Below are positions 1 to 8,169 of a stretch of 64,000 nucleotides of DNA, in pieces. The stretch covers positions 1 to 64,000 of the forward strand of contig JAIEFR010000002.1 in NCBI GenBank assembly GCA_029066845.1. The letters run 5' to 3'. The position numbers and the translations under genes are program-made. Under the pieces are notes generated by a model. That model was not told the DNA's origin. It did not search any database and saw only the letters and a program-made list of their open reading frames with translations. Within the stretch, counting starts at the first letter, position 1. Each line of letters starts with the position of its first letter. Source of the stretch: Clostridia bacterium. GTDB taxonomy: Bacteria; Bacillota; Clostridia; Christensenellales; Borkfalkiaceae.

Positions 1-93
<93 letters not shown>

Positions 94-131
94 AAGCACT
101 TTTAAGAAGTAAGCAAGGTTTAAAGAAAGCT

Positions 132-3100
132 TTGCTTTATATACTCACGCCCATATTCTGTGCAGGACTCTGTCTTGGCACAGTTTTTTCATTTTTAAAA
201 ACGGATAAAGTAAACGCAAGCGCGGCAACAACAGCAACCGTAAATGTAACTGCAACTATGTCGGTTACGGAAAGACTCCATATACATAAGGCAAACGGTC
301 AGGGTTTTAATGCTGCCAAAACTGTTTCATATAATGATTTAAGTCAAGGTTCGGAGAAACATACGATTGACGAGTCGACGGAAAAGAAAGTCAGTATATA
401 CGGTACTACTTACGATGATACCGCTGAATTTATTTACGTCGGTTTTACGGTCAGCGTGTCCGTACCCGCCTGGACAAAATATAAAATAAGTATCCCCTTT
501 GATATACAGGCGGTAAAGATAAATGACGGTAATCAGGGTAGCGTAGGGCGCGTAAGAGCTGAGCTTTTGAACTTTGGACGTCCGACGAAGGAGGATCCGA
601 CAGAATATACCGCAGCAAACGCCAACGGCGGTTCAGCCATAACTTTTGGGAAATGCTATACCAACAGTACTGGATCAAGCGCAAATAACGGAGATCCTAC
701 TACCGGTTCACACGTTATTTCCGAGTTGATTGTGGCGACGGCTGGCAATACGACTTCAAATACTAAAACATCAAATCCCCAAAAAGATTCGGCAACTATA
801 CAGGACGAATATGAAAACAGAAATGATAATCCTAAGACTTTAACATATAGCTTTGGCTTCTGTGCCGTCGAGGTGATTGCCGGAAACGGCTCTAAACGTT
901 CGCTGGGAGTTCAAAGTTGTCCTACGTATCTACAACTAAAAGGTTGTACTGCCGAGTCTACGAAATTATGGCTTGAAAAGCCTTCGGACGTTTCAACTAC
1001 TTATACGGGCACGGCATACGACTCCTCAACGTTGACGCAGATTTCGGAATTAACCGGAGCCAACTGGTACGACGCGACAAAAATGGACGTGAGCTTGCAG
1101 GAAGATTCCGCGCAGGACGTAGGAACTTATAGCATTGACGTATCTTTGAAGGCAACGGGTGAGGAAGACGACCCGTGGAAAATTTCAGACAATGTTTTCA
1201 GCCACGAGCAGCAGACTATAAAGCTTACCATAAACAAAGCCACGCCTACCGTATCGTTCGGCAACGCGAAAGATACTACTCAGTACACCGTAAGCGGTAC
1301 GCAGGACGAATTCCCTAAAGGTACGGCAACCTATAATAATGCCGCCGTTGCGGGTACGCTCAGTTGGGGCGGTCAGACACCGCAAGGCAGCGCAACGGGT
1401 AACCGGCAAAATTACAACTATACTTTTACGCCAGAAGACACGACGAATTATAATACCGTAAACGGCTCTATAAGCCTTGAATACGTAGTGCCGGGTATCG
1501 AAAGCGTAACGGCAACTTTTAATTCCAACGGAACGACCGTTTATAAGAGCACGCCCACGGCAACGCTTAACGGCTACTTTACGGTAAAGGTTAAGTACGC
1601 GGGCATTACGGAACCCAAGGAAGTAAAATCGTTCACTATTCTCGGCTGGGATTCGGGTGATAACGTTCCCGTTACGATAAAGGTCGATTCGTCCATATCC
1701 AGCCCCGTAATCATTCCCAAAATAGAAATAGATAAGATAGTAAGTTTAAGCGCGTTTATAACTCAGGGCGACGCCAAAGTCACCTGCAACACTTCCAAAG
1801 CTACTCTCAAAGGTATGTTACAGGTGCTTGCACAGTGGAACTATGCGCCGTCTACCGTAACGCTTGCGGCGGATAAATACGATTTGGAATTTACGCCCGT
1901 AGTCGGCACCAATACCAGTACGCTGACGGTTAAGTACACCAACAGCGACGGCACGGAAGTTACCGCAACGCCGCTTGGCAACTTCACCGTTAGTCCGGAC
2001 GACTTTGACGTTTCGGGCATAAAGTTCGAGGACGACGAGGTTACATACGACGGCAAAACGCACAGCATTGAATACAGCGGTGATTTACCCGACGGCGTGA
2101 GCGTGGTTTACACTTTGGACGGCACGGATTATGACGAACCGATTGAAAAGACGGACGTGGGGTCTTACAAAATAACTTTGTCGTTCACGCACAGTAATAC
2201 CAATTATAATGCGATTGACGATACTATAACCGCAACCCTGAAGATAAACAAGGCGGACTATCCCGACGCGGATAAAATCGAGTTTAAAAAGCTGACGGTT
2301 ACGCACGACGGCAACGAGCACTCTTTAGCCGCAACCGGGGTGCCCGAAGGCGTTACGGTGACTTACGTTTACGACGGCACGGAGCAGTCCGACCCGTTCA
2401 AGTTTAAGGACGTGAATGAATCGGGCTACTCTATAACCGCAAAGTTTGCGCACACGAACGGTAACTATAAGAACATTGCCGAAAAGACGGCTTTGCTTGT
2501 AATTACGGATAAGAATACTTATACCAATAATCTTACCTTAGAGGTCAAAGGCGCACAGGGCAGCGGCAAAGCGTATACGGCAACGTATGACCCTGACAGC
2601 GCAATTTCGTTTACGCTCGGCGGCAAGCTTTTGGACAAGGACGGCGCGGAAGTTACCTTTACGCCTACGTATAAATACGAGAAGGAAGAGAACGGCGAGT
2701 GGGTTATCAAGACGGCGGCTGACTTGAAGAACGCGGGCAAATACCGCGTGACGATTTCGGTTGACACGGGTGACGCGACCTATGCGGAGATTGACCCCAT
2801 AGAAGCTACGCTGACCATTGCCAAGGCGGACGTGGATATGTCGGGCGTGAAGTTCGAAGATTTGTCCGTGGCTTACGACGGCAAAGAACATACGCTGACG
2901 ATCAGCGGAACGTTACCCGACGGCGTGACGGTTGAATATGAAGTTAAGAATCAGAGCGGAAAGGAATTTACCGAAATCGAAACTTACGAGTTCACCGCAA
3001 AGTTTACTGTTGAGGATACCGAAAATTACAACAAGATTGGCGATAAGACGGCGACTCTGACAATTACGGATGCAAGTATTCTGGGTATAACCGCAAAGGT

Positions 3101-4829
3101 TGAGGACGGCGCGAAGTTCACCACGGTGAACACGCTGAACGATTTGAAAAAGGTGTTGACCGTAACCGTCAATACGACGGGCGGCGACGACGTGACGGAG
3201 GACTATGAACTGTCTTGCGAGGGTTTGCGCGACGGCGGTATGTTTAAGTTCGGTTTGCAGAAGATTACCGTCAAGTATACGGACGACGACGGCAACGAAT
3301 ATACAACTTTCGTTGAGATTAGCGTAGAGAAAGAAAAGGTTGCTCTGCCTACGTTCAAGGGCGGACTCAGCTATACGGGCGTTGAGGTAAAACCCAAGGC
3401 GGCGGATTTCAACGGCTATGACGAAACGCTTATGACCTTCGTCACCGACAAGCTACAAAGCGGTTTGAATGTCGGCACGTACAAGGCGGTGTTCGCTCTG
3501 AACGACTACGAAAACTACGAGTGGGCGGCGGCGACGACTTATAAAAAGTCCGTGTTTGCCGCGGTAGTATACGACGGCGAAACCGAAGAAGTTACGCTTC
3601 TGGCGCACGAAGCTGCGGTTGACTGGAACATATCAAAGGCAGTTCTGACTGCGACCAAGATCGACGGCGCGTTGCCGATATTCGCTAGTGATAGCTATAT
3701 AGGCGCGTTCAGCGACGTCGTTACTTTGAAGTACTATAAGGACGAAGCTTGCACCGAAGAGGTTGCGGCGGAAGACCTTGCGCACGAAACGCAGTATTTC
3801 GTCAAGGCAGAACTTTTAGACACCGAGAACTTCGAGCTTGACGCAAGCGCGGCTGCCTATACGGTAAAATCGTTCAGCTATACCACGCCTGCGAAGGAAC
3901 TTACGACGTGGGATAAAATCGTAAGGTTCTTAAAGGTAAACTGGTTGTGGTTCGCAATCGGCGCGGTAGCGTTATTGTTCCTGATTATTCTAATCTGCAT
4001 AATCGCAAGCGCGAAGAAGAAAAAGCGCAAGAAGGAAGAGCTTGCCGAACAACGCAGGCTGGAAGAAAAAGCGGAGCGCGAGCGCAAGGAAGAACGTGAC
4101 AGGGAAGAACGCCGCCTCGAACGCGAGGAGCGTATGGCACGTATGTCACAGATGCAGGCGGCGCCTCAGCCCCAGTATATCCCCCAGCCTATGCCGCAGA
4201 TGATGCCCCAGATGAGTCAGCCTATGCCGCAGTCTATGCCCCAGCAGGCACAGCCTATGGCAACGGGCGGCGGCAGTTCGAGCGAAATAGCCGAATTAAA
4301 GGCGGAGCTTAAAGCGGAATTCCTGGCAATGAAGGTTGACCAGAATTCAAAGGAAATCGCGGCAAACGAAATTGCTCAGCTGCGCAACGAGGTGAACGCG
4401 ATGCGCAACGAAATGACGTATGCAAAGCGCCCCGAGCAGATGTCGGGTATGCCTGTCGATACGCTTGCGGAAGCTTTGACGGTTGCACTTAAAAACGTGC
4501 TCTCCTCGGCAACGCCGCAGGCTATTGCAGCGGCGCCCGCACAGCCCGCGCAGATTACGGACGGCAGCGCTACGGCAACGCAGGTGCCTCCCGACGCGGT
4601 TATGACCACGGTGACTACCACTAAGATAGACACCACCAAAAAGCAGGCTCAACCCGCACAGGCGGCGCAGACAAGCGACCGCGCAGCGCCCGCAGGCAGG
4701 ACGATAGTACGTAACTTTGTTGCGCCTATGCCCGTGGACGACGGCAGGGTATTCGACGTCGGCGGCTTCTATACCCCCGCGGATCCCATAGTCGATATGG
4801 GCTTCGGCGACGACGAAAAGAAGGACTGA
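132..4829 (+). CDS. Giant surface protein with MBG/YDG repeats, one TM and coiled-coil tail (5' end uncertain)
   Basis: Function unknown; probably a cell-surface structural or adhesion protein. The start given is a TTG, but the frame stays open upstream through Lys-rich codons (LKKALLYILTP) into the poly-C tract, so the true start is probably lost. A hydrophobic signal-like stretch covers residues 1-25. The ectodomain of about 1,240 residues is rich in Thr, Asp and Gly and carries repeats of the MBG/YDG type, for example YDGKTHSIEYSG near 637, HDGNEHSLAATG near 722 and YDGKEHTLTISG near 913. One membrane span lies at about 1270-1292. It is followed by a strongly charged Lys/Glu/Arg coiled coil, a Pro/Met/Gln-rich stretch, a second helical segment and a tail ending DDEKKD. 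The topology implies about 270 cytoplasmic residues. The lipoprotein at 16984-19422 carries the same repeat type. Confidence 0.85.
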   Translation: MLYILTPIFCAGLCLGTVFSFLKTDKVNASAATTATVNVTATMSVTERLHIHKANGQGFNAAKTVSYNDLSQGSEKHTIDESTEKKVSIYGTTYDDTAEFIYVGFTVSVSVPAWTKYKISIPFDIQAVKINDGNQGSVGRVRAELLNFGRPTKEDPTEYTAANANGGSAITFGKCYTNSTGSSANNGDPTTGSHVISELIVATAGNTTSNTKTSNPQKDSATIQDEYENRNDNPKTLTYSFGFCAVEVIAGNGSKRSLGVQSCPTYLQLKGCTAESTKLWLEKPSDVSTTYTGTAYDSSTLTQISELTGANWYDATKMDVSLQEDSAQDVGTYSIDVSLKATGEEDDPWKISDNVFSHEQQTIKLTINKATPTVSFGNAKDTTQYTVSGTQDEFPKGTATYNNAAVAGTLSWGGQTPQGSATGNRQNYNYTFTPEDTTNYNTVNGSISLEYVVPGIESVTATFNSNGTTVYKSTPTATLNGYFTVKVKYAGITEPKEVKSFTILGWDSGDNVPVTIKVDSSISSPVIIPKIEIDKIVSLSAFITQGDAKVTCNTSKATLKGMLQVLAQWNYAPSTVTLAADKYDLEFTPVVGTNTSTLTVKYTNSDGTEVTATPLGNFTVSPDDFDVSGIKFEDDEVTYDGKTHSIEYSGDLPDGVSVVYTLDGTDYDEPIEKTDVGSYKITLSFTHSNTNYNAIDDTITATLKINKADYPDADKIEFKKLTVTHDGNEHSLAATGVPEGVTVTYVYDGTEQSDPFKFKDVNESGYSITAKFAHTNGNYKNIAEKTALLVITDKNTYTNNLTLEVKGAQGSGKAYTATYDPDSAISFTLGGKLLDKDGAEVTFTPTYKYEKEENGEWVIKTAADLKNAGKYRVTISVDTGDATYAEIDPIEATLTIAKADVDMSGVKFEDLSVAYDGKEHTLTISGTLPDGVTVEYEVKNQSGKEFTEIETYEFTAKFTVEDTENYNKIGDKTATLTITDASILGITAKVEDGAKFTTVNTLNDLKKVLTVTVNTTGGDDVTEDYELSCEGLRDGGMFKFGLQKITVKYTDDDGNEYTTFVEISVEKEKVALPTFKGGLSYTGVEVKPKAADFNGYDETLMTFVTDKLQSGLNVGTYKAVFALNDYENYEWAAATTYKKSVFAAVVYDGETEEVTLLAHEAAVDWNISKAVLTATKIDGALPIFASDSYIGAFSDVVTLKYYKDEACTEEVAAEDLAHETQYFVKAELLDTENFELDASAAAYTVKSFSYTTPAKELTTWDKIVRFLKVNWLWFAIGAVALLFLIILICIIASAKKKKRKKEELAEQRRLEEKAERERKEERDREERRLEREERMARMSQMQAAPQPQYIPQPMPQMMPQMSQPMPQSMPQQAQPMATGGGSSSEIAELKAELKAEFLAMKVDQNSKEIAANEIAQLRNEVNAMRNEMTYAKRPEQMSGMPVDTLAEALTVALKNVLSSATPQAIAAAPAQPAQITDGSATATQVPPDAVMTTVTTTKIDTTKKQAQPAQAAQTSDRAAPAGRTIVRNFVAPMPVDDGRVFDVGGFYTPADPIVDMGFGDDEKKD

Positions 4830-4845
4830 TAAACGTTCAAAGTGC

Positions 4846-4874
4846 TTGACAAGCCGTGATAGGCTTACTATAAT
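4846..4874 (+). promoter_or_regulatory. SigA-type promoter of the FMN riboswitch-ribU unit
   Basis: TTGACA at 4846-4851 and TATAAT at 4869-4874 are both consensus and 17 bp apart. Transcription would start near 4881, just before the riboswitch. Confidence 0.85.
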
Positions 4875-4892
4875 GTAACTACAAATTAAATG

Positions 4893-5022
4893 AATATTCT
4901 TTGGGGCGGGGTGAAATTCCCCACCGGTGGTTATAGTCCACTAAGGACAGCGCAGGCGCGCTTGTCCCCGAATCGGCGAAATTCCGATACCGACGGTACA
5001 GTCCGGATGATAAAAGAATTTT
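4893..5022 (+). promoter_or_regulatory. FMN riboswitch (RFN element)
   Basis: The conserved RFN core is readable: GGGGCGGGGTGAAATTCCCC near 4903-4922, ACCGGTGGTTATAGTCCAC near 4923-4941, and GACGGTACAGTCCGGATGA near 4992-5010. The closing helix P1 can form between ATTCTT at 4896-4901 and AAGAAT at 5014-5019. It is followed by a terminator and then ribU. By analogy with known elements, FMN binding should favour termination and lower flavin uptake. Confidence 0.95.
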
Positions 5023-5047
5023 TAGGCGGTACTATATAGCGTTTATC

Positions 5048-5079
5048 GCGCCCCGAAGCTTATTCGGGGCGCATTTTTT
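5048..5079 (+). terminator. Intrinsic terminator of the FMN riboswitch
   Basis: A perfect 10-bp GC-rich stem (5048-5057 with 5063-5072), a 5-nt loop and a T-run at 5074-5079. It sits between the aptamer and the ribU ribosome-binding site, the usual expression platform for transcriptional attenuation. Confidence 0.9.
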
Positions 5080-5097
5080 GTGCGCAGAGGAGCAGTT

Positions 5098-5874
5098 ATG
5101 CAAAAGACCAAAAGAAGCTATTTCAGCGCGACAAGGGTGGCGGTTATCGCTATGTTCGCAACGCTGGCGGGGTTGTTGTACGTGTTCGGGTTTCCCATTG
5201 CGGCGGCGTTTCCGTTCTGGCTGGAACTCAACTTTTCGGACATTCCCGCGCTTATCGGAACGTTTGCGCTCGGTCCAATTTCGGGCGCGATTATAGTGCT
5301 TGTAAAAATACTTATCAAGCTGATAATAAAGGGCACGTCCACGGTGTTCGTGGGCGAGCTTGCCGACCTGCTGATAGGCGTTGCGTTCGTCGTTCCGTCG
5401 GGACTTATCTACAAAAAAATGCGCACGTTCAAGGGTGCGCTTCTGGCAATGGCGGTGGGCACGCTCTGCTCTACGGCTATGAGTATTCTGGCGAACTGGC
5501 TGGTGCTTGTGCCCTTTTACCGTCAGCTGTTTTTCAACGGCAGCTGGGCTCCGCTCGTAAACACTATGCAGGCGTTGTTCGGCGAAAAGTGCACGCAGGC
5601 AACCTTTTACAATTTCTATCTGTGGTGCTCTGTGCTGCCCTTCAACCTTATGCGGTGCATAATCGCCGTGGTCGTAACGCTGCCCGTGTACAAGCATATT
5701 TCGCGGCTCATAAACAGGCTTAACGATAAGCTCACGCCGCCCAGGCCCGACGGCGAGGAGGAAAGCGCGAAAAAGCCGGACAAGCGCACGTTGATTACTA
5801 TAATCGTCGTCGCTGTCGTTTGCGTGCTGCTGGTTGCGGGCGTACTGCTGAGATATTTTCTGACCAAGGGTTAA
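5098..5874 (+). CDS. ribU: Riboflavin ECF transporter substrate-binding subunit RibU
   Basis: The S-component of an energy-coupling-factor transporter; it binds riboflavin in the membrane and works with a shared EcfAAT module not present here. The protein has 258 residues with about five or six hydrophobic segments in the first 200, including LNFSDIPALIGTFALGP, the typical RibU region. The ATG at 5098 is preferred over an in-frame GTG at 5080 because AGAGGAG (5086-5092) is well placed for it. Upstream lies the FMN riboswitch and its terminator, which supports the assignment independently. Unusual for the family is a C-terminal extension: a charged linker of about 25 residues, then a further membrane span near 230-253. 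Confidence 0.92.
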   Translation: MQKTKRSYFSATRVAVIAMFATLAGLLYVFGFPIAAAFPFWLELNFSDIPALIGTFALGPISGAIIVLVKILIKLIIKGTSTVFVGELADLLIGVAFVVPSGLIYKKMRTFKGALLAMAVGTLCSTAMSILANWLVLVPFYRQLFFNGSWAPLVNTMQALFGEKCTQATFYNFYLWCSVLPFNLMRCIIAVVVTLPVYKHISRLINRLNDKLTPPRPDGEEESAKKPDKRTLITIIVVAVVCVLLVAGVLLRYFLTKG

Positions 5875-5906
5875 AAGCCGCGCCGAAAAATTGTTTGAAT
5901 AAATCA

Positions 5907-5936
5907 TTGCAAAACGTAGCCGTACGGGTGTATAAT
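5907..5936 (+). promoter_or_regulatory. Promoter of the tsaE operon
   Basis: TTGCAA at 5907-5912 and a consensus TATAAT at 5931-5936 lie 18 bp apart. The expected start point, near 5943, is almost on the ATG of tsaE at 5945, so the mRNA would be leaderless or nearly so. Confidence 0.75.
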
Positions 5937-5944
5937 GTACCCGT

Positions 5945-6349
5945 ATGGCTATTTATTTAACGGGTAGCGAGCAAGCTACCATAGAGTTTGCAAAGAAATA
6001 TGCGGCTACGCTTAACGGCGGCGACGTGGTTTTGCTGGAAGGCGGACTGGGCGCGGGCAAGACCGTGTTCTGCAAGGGTATAGCGCAGGGGCTGGGAATT
6101 AAGGACGAAGTGTTAAGTCCCACTTACGCCTATATGAACGACTACGACGGAAAGCTTTACCACTACGACTGCTACCGCCTTAAAAACGGCGCGGAAGCGG
6201 AGAGGCTGGGGCTTACGGACTATTTCCAGGGCACGGGCGTGTGCGTTATCGAGTGGTCGGAAAACATTGCGGACGTGCTTCCCGAAAACTGCAAAAAGGT
6301 GACTATCAGAAAGATAAGCCCTTCCAACAGGGAGATAATCTGTGAGTAA
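5945..6349 (+). CDS. tsaE: tRNA threonylcarbamoyladenosine biosynthesis ATPase TsaE
   Basis: The ATPase partner of the TsaB/TsaD complex that makes t6A37 in ANN-decoding tRNAs. Its 134 residues match the family length. The Walker A motif GGLGAGKT lies at residues 33-40, followed by the family motifs SPTYAYMNDY and LYHYDCYRL, with VIEWSENI near the C-terminus. No Shine-Dalgarno sequence precedes the ATG and the -10 box ends only 8 nt upstream. First gene of an apparent operon with tsaB and rimI, a conserved arrangement; tsaD is not in the window. Confidence 0.95.
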   Translation: MAIYLTGSEQATIEFAKKYAATLNGGDVVLLEGGLGAGKTVFCKGIAQGLGIKDEVLSPTYAYMNDYDGKLYHYDCYRLKNGAEAERLGLTDYFQGTGVCVIEWSENIADVLPENCKKVTIRKISPSNREIICE

Positions 6350-6962
6350 TTATCTGGCGGTGGATACGTCCTCGCGCTATCTCACGGTGGTTGCGTGCAA
6401 GGGCAATAACAGGGTGGTCAGCCACCTTGCCGACTGCGCGATGAACCACTCGGTAGTGCTTATGGACGAAATCGACAAGGCGATGGATAAGGTCGGTCTT
6501 ACCCCTGCAGAGTGCGATTTTTTTGCCGCGGTTACGGGACCGGGTTCGTTCACTGGCATAAGGATAGGCGTAGCCTGCGTTAAGGGGTATGCAACCGCGC
6601 TCGGCAAGAGGGCGGTGGGTGTAACCGCCTTCGAGCTCATCTCATATAATGTCAACAGCGATTGCGATTATCTTGTTGCCGTTGACGCGGCTCACGGAAA
6701 TTACTACGTCTGCGGTTACAACGCGCACGGCATTTGCAACCTGCAACCCTGCTTTATGTCCCGCGAAAAACTCATCGAAAGGGGACGCCCCGTATTCGGG
6801 TTTGAGGAGCTGCCCCTGCCTAAGTACACTAAGTTGGAGGCTAAGGATTGTCTTTGTCCCGCCGTGGAAGCGGTGAGCGGGGACGACGGCGGCGTTACCG
6901 CGCTGTACGTAAAAAAGCCCCAGGCGGAGGAGGAGCGCGCTGCGCGCCTTGGTTTGGTATGA
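6342..6962 (+). CDS. tsaB: tRNA t6A biosynthesis protein TsaB
   Basis: A non-catalytic ASKHA-fold partner that dimerises with TsaD and recruits TsaE. The GTG start overlaps the end of tsaE by 8 nt, indicating translational coupling. The N-terminus YLAVDTSSRYLTV and the motif TGPGSFTGIRIGV are the family hallmarks. At 206 residues it is slightly shorter than the E. coli protein, with a reduced C-terminal half. Its stop overlaps the rimI start. Confidence 0.95.
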   Translation: MSNYLAVDTSSRYLTVVACKGNNRVVSHLADCAMNHSVVLMDEIDKAMDKVGLTPAECDFFAAVTGPGSFTGIRIGVACVKGYATALGKRAVGVTAFELISYNVNSDCDYLVAVDAAHGNYYVCGYNAHGICNLQPCFMSREKLIERGRPVFGFEELPLPKYTKLEAKDCLCPAVEAVSGDDGGVTALYVKKPQAEEERAARLGLV

Positions 6963-7402
6963 CGGTACGCAAGTGTAAGTACGAAGATATATTGAGCGTT
7001 TCCGAGCTTGAAAAGGAATGTTTCAAGGGCGAGAGCTGGAGCTTCGGCACCATCGCTTCTGCGTTCGAAAACCCCGCATACTGTATGCTGGTTGCGGAGG
7101 AGGACGGCGAGGTGATAGGCTACGGGTGCACCTGTACGGCGTGCGAGAGCTGCGACCTCGAAAACGTTCTGGTTGCCGAGGAGTACAGAAACAGCGGCGT
7201 CGGCAAAGCGATTATAAACGGGCTGATTGACGACGCAAAGGAGAGGGGTGCGGAGAAAATCTTTCTCGAGGTCCGCGTATCCAATTCGGTTGCGATGCGG
7301 CTGTATCTCTCGTGCGGGTTCGTCGGCGTTTACGCGCGAACCAGGTACTATTCGGACGGAGAGGACTGCCTGGTAATGCAGAAGGTAATCGGTCGCGAGT
7401 AA
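6959..7402 (+). CDS. rimI: Ribosomal protein S18-alanine N-acetyltransferase RimI
   Basis: A GNAT acetyltransferase; family members acetylate the N-terminus of S18, although many RimI-like proteins have other targets. The ATG at 6959 overlaps the tsaB stop (ATGA), giving 147 residues, normal for the family. A longer in-frame reading from 6848 would lie inside tsaB and starts with Arg-rich, non-homologous sequence, so it was not used. The acetyl-CoA loop is RNSGVG, preceded by ENVLVAEEY; ARTRYYSDGEDCLVM is the typical C-terminus. The tsaE-tsaB-rimI order is widespread. Confidence 0.92.
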   Translation: MTVRKCKYEDILSVSELEKECFKGESWSFGTIASAFENPAYCMLVAEEDGEVIGYGCTCTACESCDLENVLVAEEYRNSGVGKAIINGLIDDAKERGAEKIFLEVRVSNSVAMRLYLSCGFVGVYARTRYYSDGEDCLVMQKVIGRE

Positions 7403-7423
7403 TCCATAAAGGGGTAAGGTCCC

Positions 7424-8158
7424 ATATTACTTGACGGCGCGTACGTAAGCGTTACCAAAGCGGGTAAGGGCAAGCCCGTGCTGTTGTTGCACGGCTACCT
7501 TTCCAACAGACAGAGTTTTTATTATCAGATTCAGGCGCTGGCGCAAAGCGGCGCGTTTGCCGTCGCACCGGATATGCCCGCGTTCGGCGCAAGCTCGCCC
7601 ATTATGCGCGCGTGGTCGGTGGGCGATTACGCCGAATGGCTTAAACACTTTATCGACGCGGCGGATATAAAGGGCGCGGATATAATAGCCCATTCGTTCG
7701 GTGCAAGAGTGGCGTTAAAGTTGCTTTCGTCCGACCCGTCGTATGCGGATAAACTGATTATTACGGGCGGCGCGGGGCTGGTAAAACCACGTTCGGACGC
7801 GTATATACGGCAAGTAAAGCGCTACAGGCGCATAAAAAAGCTGTTTCCGCGCTATGCCGAAAAGCATTTCGGCAGCGAGGAATACCGCTCTCTTTCGCCG
7901 ATAATGAAGGAGAGCTATAAAAAAATCGTAAACGAAGATCTGCGCGGCTGTGCGCGGTGCATTAAAAATGAAACCCTTCTCATATACGGCAGCGCCGACA
8001 AGGTCACTCCGCCCGACGAGGAGGGCGCAATTTTCAATTCGCTGATAGCGGGAAGCGCGCTTGAAATTATAGACGGCGGACACTTCTGTTTCAGCGAAAA
8101 TCACGCAGAGTTCAACCGCCTTATGCTCGGCTTTTTAAACGGGCGTTCGCAAGATTAA
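7424..8158 (+). CDS. Alpha/beta hydrolase; possible ATA start codon
   Basis: A serine hydrolase of unknown substrate. The first strand and oxyanion region read PVLLLHGYLSNRQSF. The nucleophile elbow is AHSFGARVA (Ala in place of the usual first Gly), the acid is in YGSADKVTPP and the histidine in DGGHFCF. The only canonical start, GTG at 7478, begins inside the first core strand. The homologous-looking frame extends back to ATA at 7424 (ILLDGAYVSVTKAGKGKP), which has AAGG 4 nt upstream and an in-frame stop just before. Either ATA is used or an ATG was altered by mutation or sequencing error. It sits between rimI and murF, 21 nt after rimI; a role in the cell envelope is possible but not shown. 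Confidence 0.8.
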   Translation: MLLDGAYVSVTKAGKGKPVLLLHGYLSNRQSFYYQIQALAQSGAFAVAPDMPAFGASSPIMRAWSVGDYAEWLKHFIDAADIKGADIIAHSFGARVALKLLSSDPSYADKLIITGGAGLVKPRSDAYIRQVKRYRRIKKLFPRYAEKHFGSEEYRSLSPIMKESYKKIVNEDLRGCARCIKNETLLIYGSADKVTPPDEEGAIFNSLIAGSALEIIDGGHFCFSENHAEFNRLMLGFLNGRSQD

Positions 8159-8169
8159 GGGTGCTTATT

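Noticed and set aside
5032..5907. Minus-strand open frame across the FMN riboswitch terminator and ribU
   Set aside because: It is a shadow of ribU: low-complexity Arg/His-rich sequence, and it covers regulatory RNA elements.
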